Source: Calliopsis andreniformis
Taxonomy: Eukaryota > Arthropoda > Insecta > Hymenoptera > Andrenidae
DNA length: 64,000 bases
Direction of reading: 5' to 3'
NCBI RefSeq assembly: GCF_051401765.1
Contig: NW_027480545.1
Span: 186,001-250,000 of the forward strand
Below the pieces are notes generated by a model. That model was not told the DNA's origin, searched no databases, and saw nothing but the letters and a program-made list of their open reading frames with translations. Both the position numbers and the translations under genes were made by a program. Positions 1-13,074 of the stretch are shown piece by piece. Numbering within the stretch: the first letter of the stretch is position 1; every line of letters begins with the position of its first letter.

Positions 1-3000
1 GTTTAAGGACTGAGGATTGAGGGTTGAGGATTGAGGATTGAGGATTGACGCTTGAGGATTGAGGGTTGAGGATGGTGGATTGAAAAGAGTGGACTGAGTG
101 TTGAGGATTGAGTGTTGAGAATTGACGTTTTAGGATTGAGATTTGATTACTGAATATTGTGGATTGAGTATTGAACCATGAGAATTCAGGATACTCTATT
201 GAGTATTAGGAATTGAGGATTGATGGTTGAGTATTGAGGATTGGTGGTTGAGGGTTGTTTGTTGAATATTGAGGATTGAGGATTGAGGATTGAGGAATGA
301 AGATTGAGGATTGAATATTGAGTATTGATGATTGAAGATTGAGGATTGGGGATTGAGTGTTGAGAATTGACGACGAGGACTGACGGTTGAGGATTGTGGT
401 TTGAGGTTTGAGGATTGGGGATTGAGGACTGAGGATAGAGGATGGAGGATTGAGCATTGAGGATTGAAGATTGAGGACTTGGAATTGAGGATTGAAGATT
501 GACGATTGAGGATTGTGGATTGAGGATTGAGGATTGAACGTTGAGGACTGAGTGTTGAGGGTTGAGTGATGAGAATTGATGTTTGTGGATAGAGGTTTGA
601 AGATTGCAGGTTGAGTATTGAGTATTGAAAACTATGAATTGAGGATATTCTGTTGAGGATTCAGGGTTGCCAACTGATTGTTGAGGACAGAGGGCTGAGG
701 ATTGAGGATTCAGGATTGAGGATTCAGAATTAAGGTTTGATGACTGAGGATTGAGGATTGAGGATTGAGGATAGAGGATTGAGGATTGAGAATGAGGGCT
801 GAGGGTTGAGTATTGAGGTTTGAGGACTGAGGACTGAGGATTGAGGATTGAGAATTGAGGATTGAGGATTGAGGATTGAGTGTTGAAGATTGAGGATTGG
901 GTATTGAGGATTGAAGAATGAGGATTGAGGATTGAGGATTGAGGATTGAGGATTGAAGATTGAGTATTGAGGTTTGAAGACTGACAATTGAGGGTTGAGG
1001 ATTGAGGATTGAGGATTGAGGATTGAGGATTGATGATTGAGTATTGGGGATTGAAGATTGAGGATTGAGGATTGAGGATTGTGGATTGAGGATTGAAGAT
1101 TGAGGATTGGGGACTGAGCGTTGAGTGTTGAGTAGTGAGAATTGGTGTTTGTGGATAGAGATTTAAAGATTTCAGATTGAGTATTGGGTATTGAAAACTG
1201 TGAATTGATGATATTCTATTGAGGATTGAGAGTTGACAACTGATTGTTGAGGACTGAGGTCTGAAGATTGAGGATTGAGGATTGAGGATTCAGGATTGAG
1301 GATTGAGGATTGAGGATTGAGCTTTGAGGATTGAAGATTGAGAACTGGGGATTGAGGATTGAAGATTGAGGATTAAGGATTGAGGATTGAGGATTGAGGT
1401 TTGAGGAATGAGGATTGAGGATTGAGGATTGAGGATTGAAGATTGAGTATTGATGATTGAAGATTGAGTATTGAGGATTGAGAGTTGACGATTCAGGACG
1501 AGGGCTGACGGTTGAGGATTGTGGCTTGAGGATTGAGCACTGAGGATTGAGAATTGAGGATGAGGACAGAGGTTTGAGGATTTAGGTTTGAGGAATGAGG
1601 ATTGAGGATTGGGGATTGAGGATTGAGGATTGAGGATTGAGTATTGAAGGTTGAGGATTGATGACTGAGGATTGAAGATTGAGCATTGAGGATTGAGAAT
1701 TGAGGATGAGGACAGAGGTTTGAGGATTTAGGTTTGAGGAATGAGGATTGAGGGTTGGGGATTGAGGATTGAGGATTGAGGATAGAGTATTGAAGGTTGA
1801 GGATTGATGACTGACGATTGAGGATTGCGGATTGACGATTGAGGATTGAGGTTTGAGTGTTGAAGGTTGAGTGTTGAGGATTGAAGGTTGAGGATTGACG
1901 ATTGAGTATTGAGGATAGAGGATGCCGGCTGAGGTTTGAGGTTTGAGGTTTGAGTATTGCATCCTGAGAATTCAGGATGTTCTATTGAGTATTGAGAATT
2001 GAGGATTGATGCTTTAGCATTGAGGATTCCGGATTGAGGATTGAGGATTGAGTATTGAAGATTGAGGATTGATGATTGAGGATTTAGGATTGAGGATTGA
2101 GGATTGAGGATTGAAGATTGAGGATTGGGTATTGAGGATTGAAGAATGAGGATTGAGGATTGAGGATTGAGTATTGTGGATTGAAGATTGAGTATTGAGG
2201 ATTGAAGATTGAGGATTGAGGATTGAGGGTTGAGGGTTGAGGATTGAGGATTGAGGATTGAGGATTGAGGATTGAGGATTGAGGATTCAAGATTGAGGAT
2301 TGAGTATTGAGAATTGACGATGAGGGCTGAGGGCTGAGGATTGAGGTTTTAGGACTGAGGACTGAGGATTGAGGATTGAGAATTGAGGACTGAGGATTGA
2401 GGATTGAGGATTGAAGATTGAGGATTGGGTATTGAGGATTGAACATTGAGGATTGAGGATTGAGTATCGAGGATTGAGGATTGAGGATTGAAGATTGAAT
2501 ATTGATGATTGAAGACTGAGGATTGAGGATTGAGGGTTGTGGATTGAGGACGATGTCTTAGGGTTGAGTATTGATGTTTGAGGTCTGAGGATTGAGGATT
2601 GAGGATTGAGAATTGAGGATTGAAGATTGAGTATTGAGGTTTGAAGGTTGAGAATTGATGTTTGAGGATTGAGATTTGATTATTGAATATTGTGGATTGA
2701 GTATTGAACAATGAGAATTCAGGATACTCTATTGAGTATTAGGAATTGAGGATTGATGGTTGAGGGTTGTGCGTTGAATATTGAGGATTGAGGATTGAGG
2801 ATTGAGGATTGAGGATTGAAGATTGAGTATTGAGGATTGAAGGTTGAGGATTGAGGATTGAGGATTGAAGATTGGGGATTGGGGATTGAGGATTGACGAC
2901 TGAGGATTGAGTATTGACGATTGAGAATTGAGGATTGAGGATTGAAGATTGAGTATTGAGGATTGAAGATTGAGGATTGAGGATTGAGGATTGAGGATTG

Positions 3001-3402
3001 AGGACTGAGGATTGAGGATTGAGGATTGAGCATTGAGGATTGAAGATTGAGGACTGGGGATTGAGGATTGAAGATTGAGGATTAAGGATTGAGGATTGAG
3101 GATTGAGGTTTGAGGAATGAGGATTGAGGATTGAGGATTGAGGATTGAAGATTGAGTATTGACGATTGAAGATTGAGTATTGAGGATTGAGAGTTGACGA
3201 TTGAGGACGAGGGCTGACGGTTGAGGATTGTGGCTGGAGGATTGAGCATTGAGGACTGAAGATTGGGGACTGGGGACTGAGGATTGATGATTGAGGTTTA
3301 AGGATTGAGGATTGGGGATTGGGGATCTAGGATTGGAGATTGATTATTGAGGATTGAAGATTGAGGGTTGAGGATTGAGGATTGAGAATTGAGAATTGAG
3401 GA
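1..3402 (+). repeat. Segmental duplication D1, copy 1
   Basis: Bases 1-1302 match 9971-11272 at a constant offset of 9,970; I saw only two substitutions (near 556 and 1124). Copy 1 then lacks about 447 bases present in copy 2. The match resumes at 1321 (11738), shifts by 21 bases in the run near 1750, stays at offset 10,396 to about 2,655, and resumes at offset 11,730-11,737 from 2,651 to about 3,402. Boxes at 182, 636, 1202, 1968 and 2715 are shared. The window opens inside an M module (see 9780-10250), so the left end of this copy is cut by the window edge. Confidence 0.88.
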
Positions 3403-4290
3403 TGAGGACTGAGGATCGAGAATTGAGGATTGAGGATTGAGGATTGAAGATTGAGGATAGGGTATTGAGGATTGAAGAATGAGGATTGAGGATTGAGGAT
3501 TGAGGATTGGGGACTGAGGATTGAAGAGTCAGGATTGAGGATTGAGGATTGAGGATTGAGGATTGAGGATTGAGTATTGAGTATTGAGGATTGAAGATTG
3601 AGGATTGAGGATTGAAGATTGAAGATTGAGGATTGAGTATTGAAAACTGAGAATTCAGGATATTCTCTTGAGTATTGAGAATTTTGGATTGATGGTTGAG
3701 TATTGAGGATTGATGGTTGAGGGTTGTGTGTTGAATATTGAGGATTGGCTGATTGAGTATTGAAGATTGAGGGCTGAGGACTGAGGATTGAGTATTGAGG
3801 ATTGACGATTGAGTATTGTGGATTGAGGATTGAAGATTTAGGATTGGGTATTGAGGATTGAGGATTGGGGATTGAGGATCTAGTATTGGAGATTCATTAT
3901 TTCGGATTGAAGATAGAGGGTTGAGGATTGAGGATTGAGGATTGAGAATTGAGAATTGAGAATGAGGACTGAGGTTTGAGGATTGAGGTTTGAGGAATGA
4001 GGATTGAGGATTGAGGATTGAGGATTGAGGATTGAGGATTGCGGATTGAGTATTGAAGGTTGAGGATTGATGACTGAGGATTGAGGATTGAGGATTGAGG
4101 ATTGAGGATTGAGGATTGAAGATTGAGTGTTGAGGAATGAGGATGAGGGCTGAGGTTTGAGGTTTGAGGTTTAAGGACTGAGGACTGAGGACTGAGGATT
4201 GAGAATTGAGGATTGAGGATTGAGGATTGAAGATTGAGGATTTGGTATTGAGGATTGAAGAATGAGGATTGAGGATTGAGGATTGAGGAT
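3403..4290 (+). repeat. Duplicated segment, offset 4,810, copy A
   Basis: From about 3414 to 4290 this segment matches 8224-9100 at a constant offset of 4,810 with few substitutions (for example near 3605 and 3835). It holds the EcoRI box at 3651 with the unusual TTCTCTTGAG after it, shared by both copies, and a CTAG box at 3880. The stretch 3770-4440 is also related to 24560-25280. Confidence 0.85.
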
Positions 4291-6180
4291 TGAGGATTGA
4301 AGATTGAGTATTGAGGGTTGAAGACTGACGATTGAGGATTGACGATTGAGGGTTGAAGATTTAGGATTGAGAATTGAGGATTGAGGATTGAGGATCGAAG
4401 ATTGAGGATTGGGTATTGAGGATTGAAGAATCAGGATTGAGGATTGAGGATTGAGGATTGAGGATTGAGGATTGAAGATTGAGGATTGAGAATTGAGGAT
4501 TGTGGATTGAAGATTGAGTATTGAGGATTGAAGATTGAGGATTGAGGATTGAGGATTGAGGATTGAGGATTGAAGATTGAAGATTGCGGACTGAGTGTTG
4601 AAGGTTGAGTGATGAGAATTGATGTTTGTGGATGGAGATTTGAAGATTGAACATTGAGGATTGAGTATTGAAAACTGAGAATTCAGGATATTCTATTGAG
4701 TATTGAGAATTTTGGATTGATGGTTGAGGATTGAGGATTGATGGTTGAGGGTTGTGTGTTGAATATTGCGGATTGGCGGATTGAGTATTGAAGATTGAGG
4801 ACTGAGGATTGAGGATTGAGTATTGAGGATTGAGGATTGTGTATTGAGGATTGAGGATTGAAGATTGAGTATTGATGAGTGGAGATTGCGGATTGACTAT
4901 TGAGGGTTGAGGTTTGAGGACGAGGACTGAGGGTTGAGGATTGAGGTTTGAGGACAGAGGATTGAGGATTGAGGATTGAGAATTGATAATTGAGGATTGA
5001 GGATTGAAGATTTAGGATTTGGTATTGAGGATTAAGGATTGGGGATTGAAGATCTAGTATTGGAGATTGATTATTTAGGATTGAAGATAGAGGGTTGAGG
5101 ATTGAGGATTGAGGATTGAGAATTGAGAATTGAGGATGTGGACTGAGGTTTGAGGATTGAGGTTTGAGGAATGAGGATTGAGGATTGAGGATTGAGGATT
5201 GAGGATTCAGGATTGAGGATTGAGTATTGAAGGTTGAGGATTGATGGCTGAGGATTGAGGGTTGAGGATTGAGGATTGAGTATTGAAGATTGAGTGTTGA
5301 GGATTAAGGGTTGAGGATTGAGAATTGAGTATTGAGGATTGAGGATGAGGGCTGAGGTTTGAGGTTTGAGGTTTAATGACTGAGGACTGAGGATTGAGGA
5401 TTGAGAATTGAGGATTGAGGATTGAGGATTGAAGATTGAGGATTTGGTATTGAGGATTGAAGAATGAGGATTGAGGATTGAGGATTGTGGATTCAGGATT
5501 GAAGATTGAGTATTGAGGATTGAAGATTGACGCTTGAGGATTGTGGATTGAAGATTGAGTATAGAACATCGAGGACTGAGTGTTGAGGGCTCAGTGATGA
5601 GAATTGATGTTTGTGGATAGAGATATGAAGATTGCAGATTGAGTATTGTGTATTGAAAACTGTAAATTGAGGATATTCTATTGAGGATTGAGGATTGACA
5701 CCTGATTGTTGAGGACTGAGGGCTGAAGATTGAGGATTCAGGATTGAGGATACAGAATTGAGGTTTGAGGACAGAGGATTGAGGATTGAAGATTGAGGAT
5801 TGAGGATTGGGGATTGAGGATTGAAGATTGAGGATTGGGTATTGCGGATTGAACAGTGAGGATTTAGGATTGAGGATTGAGGGTTGAGGATAGAGGATTG
5901 AAGATTGAGTATTGAGTATTAAAGATTGAGGGTTGAGGACTGAGGATTGAGGATTGAGGATTGAGCATTGAAGATTGATTATTGAGGTTTGAAGATTGAG
6001 GATTGAGTATTGAGGATTGAGGATTGAGGATTGAATATTGAGGATTGGGGACTGAGTGTTGAGAGTTGAGTGACGAGAATTAATGTTTGTGGATGGAGAT
6101 TTGAAGATTGCAGATTGAGTATCGAGTATTGAAAGCTGTGAATTGAGGATGTTCTGTTGAGGATTGAAGATTGACAATTG
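4291..6180 (+). repeat. Array segment with boxes at 4679, 5662 and 6140
   Basis: This is heptamer array without a gene. The part 4575-5760 resembles 16267-17220, with the EcoRI boxes 4679 and 16372 aligned at offset 11,693. The part 5030-5760 has a further relative at 17540-18230. The CTAG box at 5054 is the form followed by TATTGG and a TTATTTAGG unit. The box at 5662 carries GTAAATTG. Two GTGAATTG-type boxes lie only about 480 bases apart here (5662 and 6140). Confidence 0.75.
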
Positions 6181-7735
6181 ATTGTCGAGGACTGAGGGCT
6201 GAAGATTGAGGATTCAGAATTGAGGATTCAGAATTGAGGTTTGAGGACTGAGGATTGAGGATTGAGGATTGAGGATTGACGATTGAGGATTGAGGTTTGA
6301 GTGTTGAAGGTTGAGTGTTGAGGACTGAGGAATAAGGATTGAGGATTGAGGATGAGGGCTGAGGGTTGAGGATTGAGGTTTGAGGACTGAGGACTGAGGA
6401 TTGAGGAATGAGAATTGAGGATTGAGGATTGAGGATTGAGGATTGAAGATTGAGGATTGGGTATTGAGGATTGAAGAATGAGGATTGAGGATTGAGGATT
6501 GAGGATTGAGGATTGAAGATTGAGTATTGATGATTGAAGATTGAGGACTGAGGTTTGAGGATTGATGACTGAGGATTGAGGATTGAGGATTGATGATTGC
6601 AGATGGAGGATTGAAGATTGAGTATTGAGGATTGAATATTGATGACTGAGGATTGAGTATTGAGGATTGAAGATTGAGTATTGAGGATTGAAGATTGAGG
6701 ATTGAGGATTGAGGGTTGAGGGTTGAGGATTGAGGATTGAGGATTGAGGGTAGAGGATTGAAGATTGAGGATTGGGGACTGAGTGTTGAGGGTTGAGTGA
6801 TGAGGATTGATGTTTGTGGATAGAGATTCGAAGATTGCAGATTGAGAATTTAGTATTGAAAACTGTGAATTGATGATATTCTATTGAGGATTGAGGATTG
6901 ACAAATGATTGTTGAGGTCTGAAGTCTGAAGATTGAGGACTGAGGATTGAGGATTCAGGATTGAGGTTTGAGGACTGAGGATTGAGGACTGAGGATTGAA
7001 GGTTGAGAATCAAGGATTGAGAATTGAGGATTGAAGATTGAGGATTGGGTATTGAGGATTGAAGAATGAGGATTGAGGATTGAGTATTGAGGATTGAGGA
7101 TTGAAGATTGAGTATTGAGGATTGAAGACTGACGATTAAGGATTGAGGATTGAGGGTTGAGGATTTAGGATTGAGAATTGAGGATTGAGGATTGAGGATT
7201 GAAGATTGAGGATTGGGTATTGAGGATTGAAGAATGAGGATTGAGGATTGAGGATTGGGGATTGAGGATTGAAGATTGAGGATTGAGAATTGAGGATTGA
7301 GGATTGAAGATTGAGTATTGAGGATTGAAGATTGAGGATTGAGAATTGAGGATTGTGGACTGAGGATTGAAGATTCAGGATTGAGTATTGAGAATTGAGG
7401 ATTGATTGTTGAGTATTGAGGATTGATGGTTGAGGGTTTTGTGTTGAATATTGAGGATTGAGGATTGAGGATTGAGGATTGAGGATTGAGGATTGAGTAT
7501 TGAAGATTGGGTATTGAGGATTGAAGGTTGAGTATTGAGGATTGAGGATTGAGGATTGAAGATTGAGGATTGGGTATTGAGGATTGACGAACGAGGGTTG
7601 AGTATTGACGATCGAGAATTGAGGATTGAGGATTGAAGATTGAGTATTGAGGATTGAAGATTGAGGATTGATGATTGAGGATTGAGGATTGAGGACTGAG
7701 GATTGAGGATTGAGGATTGAGCATTGAGGACTGAA
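6181..7735 (+). repeat. Array segment with the longest stop-free - strand stretch
   Basis: This is heptamer array with one GTGAATTG-type box at 6867 and no CTAG box. Few units here read TTAAGG, TCTAGG, TTTAGG or TTCAGG, the units that place stops on the - strand. That scarcity is why the - strand stays open for 498 codons at 6228-7724. The predicted chain is only the NPQSSIL heptad with point variants, with no domain, signal peptide or composition change, so it is not called as a gene. Confidence 0.8.
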
Positions 7736-8223
7736 GATTGGGGACTGGGGACTGAGGATTGATGATTGAGGATTGAGGATTAAGGATTGAGGATTGGGGA
7801 TTGGGGATCTAGGATTGGAGATTGATTATTGAGGATTGAAGATTGAGGGTTGAGGATTGAGGATTGAGAATTGAGAATTGAGGATGAGGACTGAGGGTTG
7901 AGGATTGAGGTTTGAGGTACGAGGATTGAGGATTGAGGATTGAGGACTGAGGATTGACGATTGAGTATTGAAGATTGAGGATTGATGACTGAGGATTGAG
8001 GATTGATGATTGATGATTGCGGATTGAGTATTGAAAATTGAGTATTGAGAATTGAATATTGAGGATTGATGATTGAGGATTGAGGATTGAAAATTGAGTA
8101 TTGAGGATTGAAGTTTGAGGATTGAGGATTGACGATTGAGGATTGAGGATTGAGGTTTGAGGATTGACGATGAGGGCTGAGGGTTGAGGATTGAGGTGTG
8201 AGGTCTGAGGACTGAGGATTGAG
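7736..8223 (+). repeat. GGTACGAGG module, copy 1
   Basis: The module runs from GGGGACTGGGGACTGAGG through a CTAG box (7809) and a rare GGTACGAGG unit (GGTAC at 7916) to GAGGTGTGAGGTCTGAGG (GGTGTG at 8195). The same order recurs at 14995-15480 and about 27885-28360, and its first part near 22150-22330. It joins directly to the 4,810-offset duplication at 8224. Confidence 0.78.
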
Positions 8224-9100
8224 GATCGAGAATTGAGGATTGAGGATTGAGGATTGAAGATTGAGGATAGGGTATTGAGGATTGAAGAATGAGGATTGAG
8301 GATTGAGGATTGAGGATTGGGGACTGAGGATTGAAGAGTCAGGATTGAGGATTGAGGATTGAGGATTGAGGATTGAGGATTGAGTATTGAGTATTGAGGA
8401 TTGAAGATTGAGGAATGAGGATTGAAGATTGAAGATTGAGGATTGAGTATTGAAAACTGAGAATTCAGGATATTCTCTTGAGTATTGAGAATTTTGGATT
8501 GATGGTTGAGTATTGAGGATTGATGGTTGAGGGTTGTGTGTTGAATATTGAGGATTGGCTGATTGAGTATTGAAGATTGAGGGCTGAGGACTGAGGATTG
8601 AGTATTGAGGATTGACGATTGAGTATTGTGGATTGAGGGTTGAAGATTTAGGATTGGGTATTGAGGATTGAGGATTGGGGATTGAGGATCTAGTATTGGA
8701 GATTGATTATTTCGGATTGAAGATAGAGGGTTGAGGATTGAGGATTGAGGATTGAGAATTGAGAATTGAGAATGAGGACTGAGGTTTGAGGATTGAGGTT
8801 TGAGGAATGAGGATTGAGGATTGAGGATTGAGGATTGAGGATTGAGGATTGCGGATTGAGTATTGAAGGTTGAGGATTGATGACTGAGGATTGAGGATTG
8901 AGGATTGAGGATTGAGGATTGAGGATTGAAGATTGAGTGTTGAGGAATGAGGATGAGGGCTGAGGTTTGAGGTTTGAGGTTTAAGGACTGAGGACTGAGG
9001 ACTGAGGATTGAGAATTGAGGATTGAGGATTGAGGATTGAAGATTGAGGATTTGGTATTGAGGATTGAAGAATGAGGATTGAGGATTGAGGACTGAGGAT
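8224..9100 (+). repeat. Duplicated segment, offset 4,810, copy B
   Basis: This is the partner of 3414-4290, with the EcoRI box at 8461 and CTAG at 8690. The two copies part just after 9100, where copy A continues towards a box at 4679 and copy B continues as plain array. Confidence 0.85.
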
Positions 9101-9970
9101 TGAGGATTGAAGGTTGATTATTGAGGATTGAGGATTGAGAATTGAGGATTGAGGATTGAGGATTGAAGATTGAGGATTGGGTATTGAGGATTGAACAATG
9201 AGGATTGAGGATTGAGGATTGAGGATTGAGGATTGAAGATTGAGCATTGAGGACTGAAGATTGAGGGTTGAGGACTGAGGATTGAGGATTGAGTATTGAG
9301 GATTGAGGATTGAGGATTAAAGATTGAGTATTGAGGATTGAAGATTGAGGATTGTGGATTGAAGATTGAGTATTGAGGATTGAAGATTGAGGATTGAGGA
9401 TTGAGGATTGAGAATTGACGATGAGGGCTGAGGGTTGAGGATTGAGGTTTCAGGACTGAGGACTGAGGATTGAGGATTGAGAATTCGGGACTGAGGATTG
9501 AGGATTGAGGATTGAAGATTGAGGATTGGGTACTGAGGATTGAACATTGAGGATTGAGGATTGAGTATCGAGGATTGAGGATTGAGGATTGAAGATTGAA
9601 TATTGATGATTGAAGATTGAGGATTGAGGATTGAGGGTTGTGGATTGAGGACGAGGACTGAGGGTTGAGTATTGATGTTTGAGGTCTGAGGATTGAGGAT
9701 TGAGGATTGAGAATTGAGGATTGAAGTTTGAGTATTGAGGATTGAAGGTTGAGTATTGAGGGTTGAGGGTTGAAGACTGAGGACTTAGTGTTGAGGGTTG
9801 AGTGATGGGAATTGATGTTTGTGGATTGAGATTTGAAGATTGAAGAATGGGGCTTGAGTATTGAAAACTGTGAATTGAGAATATTCTATTGAGGATTGAG
9901 GGTTCACAATTGATTGTCGAGGACTGAGGGCTAAAGATTGAGGATTCAGGATTGAGGATTCGGAATTGAG
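9101..9970 (+). repeat. Array segment leading into duplication D1 copy 2
   Basis: This is heptamer array. The stretch about 9300-9770 resembles 2160-2650 and 13920-14390, including a TATCGAGG unit and a TGATGTTTGAGGTCTGAGG run. The GTGAATTG-type box at 9872 begins the M module that leads without a break into the repeat of the window start at 9971. Confidence 0.75.
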
Positions 9971-10250
9971 GTTTAAGGACTGAGGATTGAGGGTTGAGGA
10001 TTGAGGATTGAGGATTGACGCTTGAGGATTGAGGGTTGAGGATGGTGGATTGAAAAGAGTGGACTGAGTGTTGAGGATTGAGTGTTGAGAATTGACGTTT
10101 TAGGATTGAGATTTGATTACTGAATATTGTGGATTGAGTATTGAACCATGAGAATTCAGGATACTCTATTGAGTATTAGGAATTGAGGATTGATGGTTGA
10201 GTATTGAGGATTGGTGGTTGAGGGTTGTTTGTTGAATATTGAGGATTGAG
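9780..10250 (+). repeat. M module copy 1 (paired GTGAATTG and AACCATG boxes)
   Basis: The module runs from GAGTGATGGGAA through a GTGAATTG box (9872), the unit GGGCTAAAGATTGAGG, TTCGG, GTTTAAGGACTGAGG, GATTGACGCTTGAGG and GAAAAGAGTGG to an AACCATGAGAATTC box (10152) and TATTAGGAATTGAGG. The boxes are 280 bases apart. The window's first 270 bases are the right part of another copy. Confidence 0.82.
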
Positions 10251-11272
10251 GATTGAGGATTGAGGAATGAAGATTGAGGATTGAATATTGAGTATTGATG
10301 ATTGAAGATTGAGGATTGGGGATTGAGTGTTGAGAATTGACGACGAGGACTGACGGTTGAGGATTGTGGTTTGAGGTTTGAGGATTGGGGATTGAGGACT
10401 GAGGATAGAGGATGGAGGATTGAGCATTGAGGATTGAAGATTGAGGACTTGGAATTGAGGATTGAAGATTGACGATTGAGGATTGTGGATTGAGGATTGA
10501 GGATTGAACGTTGAGGTCTGAGTGTTGAGGGTTGAGTGATGAGAATTGATGTTTGTGGATAGAGGTTTGAAGATTGCAGGTTGAGTATTGAGTATTGAAA
10601 ACTATGAATTGAGGATATTCTGTTGAGGATTCAGGGTTGCCAACTGATTGTTGAGGACAGAGGGCTGAGGATTGAGGATTCAGGATTGAGGATTCAGAAT
10701 TAAGGTTTGATGACTGAGGATTGAGGATTGAGGATTGAGGATAGAGGATTGAGGATTGAGAATGAGGGCTGAGGGTTGAGTATTGAGGTTTGAGGACTGA
10801 GGACTGAGGATTGAGGATTGAGAATTGAGGATTGAGGATTGAGGATTGAGTGTTGAAGATTGAGGATTGGGTATTGAGGATTGAAGAATGAGGATTGAGG
10901 ATTGAGGATTGAGGATTGAGGATTGAAGATTGAGTATTGAGGTTTGAAGACTGACAATTGAGGGTTGAGGATTGAGGATTGAGGATTGAGGATTGAGGAT
11001 TGATGATTGAGTATTGGGGATTGAAGATTGAGGATTGAGGATTGAGGATTGTGGATTGAGGATTGAAGATTGAGGATTGGGGACTGAGCGTTGAGTGTTG
11101 AGTAATGAGAATTGGTGTTTGTGGATAGAGATTTAAAGATTTCAGATTGAGTATTGGGTATTGAAAACTGTGAATTGATGATATTCTATTGAGGATTGAG
11201 AGTTGACAACTGATTGTTGAGGACTGAGGTCTGAAGATTGAGGATTGAGGATTGAGGATTCAGGATTGAGGA

Positions 11273-11719
11273 CGAGGACTGAGGGTTGAGTATTGATGTC
11301 TGAGGTCTGAGGATTGAGGATTGAGGATTGAGAATTGGGGATTGAGGATTGAGGATTGAAGATTGAGGAATGACGATTGAGGATTGAGTATTGACGATTG
11401 AGAATTGAGGATTGAGGATTGAAGATTGAGTATTGAGGAATGAGGATTGAGGATTGAGGATTGTGGATTGAGGATTGAGGACTCAGGATTGAGGATTGAG
11501 GATTGAGCATTGAGGATTGAAGATTGAGGACTGGGGATTGAGGATTGAAGAATGAGGATTAATGATTGAGGATTGAGGATTGAGGATTGAGGATTGAAGG
11601 TTGAGGATTGGGGACTGAGGATTGATGATTGAGGATTGAGTATTGACGATTGAGAATTGAGGATTGAGGATTGAAGATTGAGTATTGAGGATTGAAGATT
11701 GAGGATTGAGGATTGAGGA
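11273..11719 (+). repeat. 447-base segment absent from D1 copy 1
   Basis: Copy 1 passes directly from 1302 to the unit GCTTTGAGG at 1321. Copy 2 has about 447 more bases first, beginning GACGAGGACTGAGGG and a TATTGATGT run. Relatives of this copy-2 order follow the same box at 20366-20500 and 25634-25790. Copy 2 therefore looks ancestral, and copy 1 looks deleted. Confidence 0.7.
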
Positions 11720-13074
11720 TTGAGGATTGAGGATTGAGCTTTGAGGATTGAAGATTGAGAACTGGGGATTGAGGATTGAAGATTGAGGATTAAGGATTGA
11801 GGATTGAGGATTGAGGTTTGAGGAATGAGGATTGAGGATTGAGGATTGAGGATTGAAGATTGAGTATTGATGATTGAAGATTGAGTATTGAGGATTGAGA
11901 GTTGACGATTGAGGACGAGGGCTGACGGTTGAGGATTGTGGCTTGAGGATTGAGCACTGAGGATTGAGAATTGAGGATGAGGACAGAGGTTTGAGGATTT
12001 AGGTTTGAGGAATGAGGATTGAGGATTGGGGATTGAGGATTGAGGATTGAGGATTGAGTATTGAAGGTTGAGGATTGATGACTGAGGATTGAAGATTGAG
12101 CATTGAGGATTGAGAATTGAGGATGAGGACAGAGGTTTGAGGATTTAGGTTTGAGGAATGAGGATTGAGGATTGAGGATAGAGTATTGAAGGTTGAGGAT
12201 TGATGACTGACGATTGAGGATTGCGGATTGACGATTGAGGATTGAGGTTTGAGTGTTGAAGGTTGAGTGTTGAGGATTGAAGGTTGAGGATTGACGATTG
12301 AGCATTGAGGATAGAGGATGCCGGCTGAGGTTTGAGGTTTGAGGTTTGAGTATTGCATCCTGAGAATTCAGGATGTTCTATTGAGTATTGAGAATTGAGG
12401 ATTGATGCTTTAGCATTGAGGATTCAGGATTGAGGATTGAGGATTGAGTATTGAAGATTGAGGATTGATGATTGAGGATTTAGGATTGAGGATTGAGGAT
12501 TGAGGATTGAAGATTGAGGATTGGGTATTGAGGATTGAAGAATGAGGATTGAGGATTGAGGATTGAGTATTGTGGATTGAAGATTGAGTATTGAGGATTG
12601 AAGATTGAGGATTGAGGATTGAGGGTTGAGGGTTGAGGATTGAGGATTGAGGATTGAGGATTGAGGATTGAGGATTGAGGATTCAAGATTGAGGATTGAG
12701 GATTGAGAATTGACGATGAGGGCTGAGGGTTGAGGATTGAGGTTTTAGGACTGAGGACTGAGGATTGAGGATTGAGAATTGAGGACTGAGGATTGAGGAT
12801 TGAGGATTGAAGATTGAGGATTGGGTATTGAGGATTGAACATTGAGGATTGAGGATTGAGTATCGAGGATTGAGGATTGAGGATTGAAGATTGAATATTG
12901 ATGATTGAAGACTGAGGATTGAGGATTGAGGGTTGTGGATTGAGGGCGATGTCTTAGGGTTGAGTATTGATGTTTGAGGTCTGAGGATTGAGGATTGAGG
13001 ATTGAGAATTGAGGATTGAAGATTGAGTATTGAGGTTTGAAGGTTGAGAATTGAGGGTTGAGGATTGAAGATTG

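Noticed and set aside
5071..6177. 368-codon - strand frame
   Set aside because: Same repeat peptide; overlapped by another frame (5207-5569) with the same seven-residue repeat in a different phase.
6228..7724. 498-codon - strand open frame as a repeat protein gene
   Set aside because: It contains only the heptamer-encoded NPQSSIL repeat with scattered variants. The consensus lacks stops in all three - frames, and no start context, promoter or non-repeat domain is visible.
9780..10250. M module as an insertion sequence or non-autonomous transposon
   Set aside because: No terminal inverted repeats, no target-site duplication and no transposase were seen; its ends merge into the heptamer array. 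Copying by exchange within the array is simpler.
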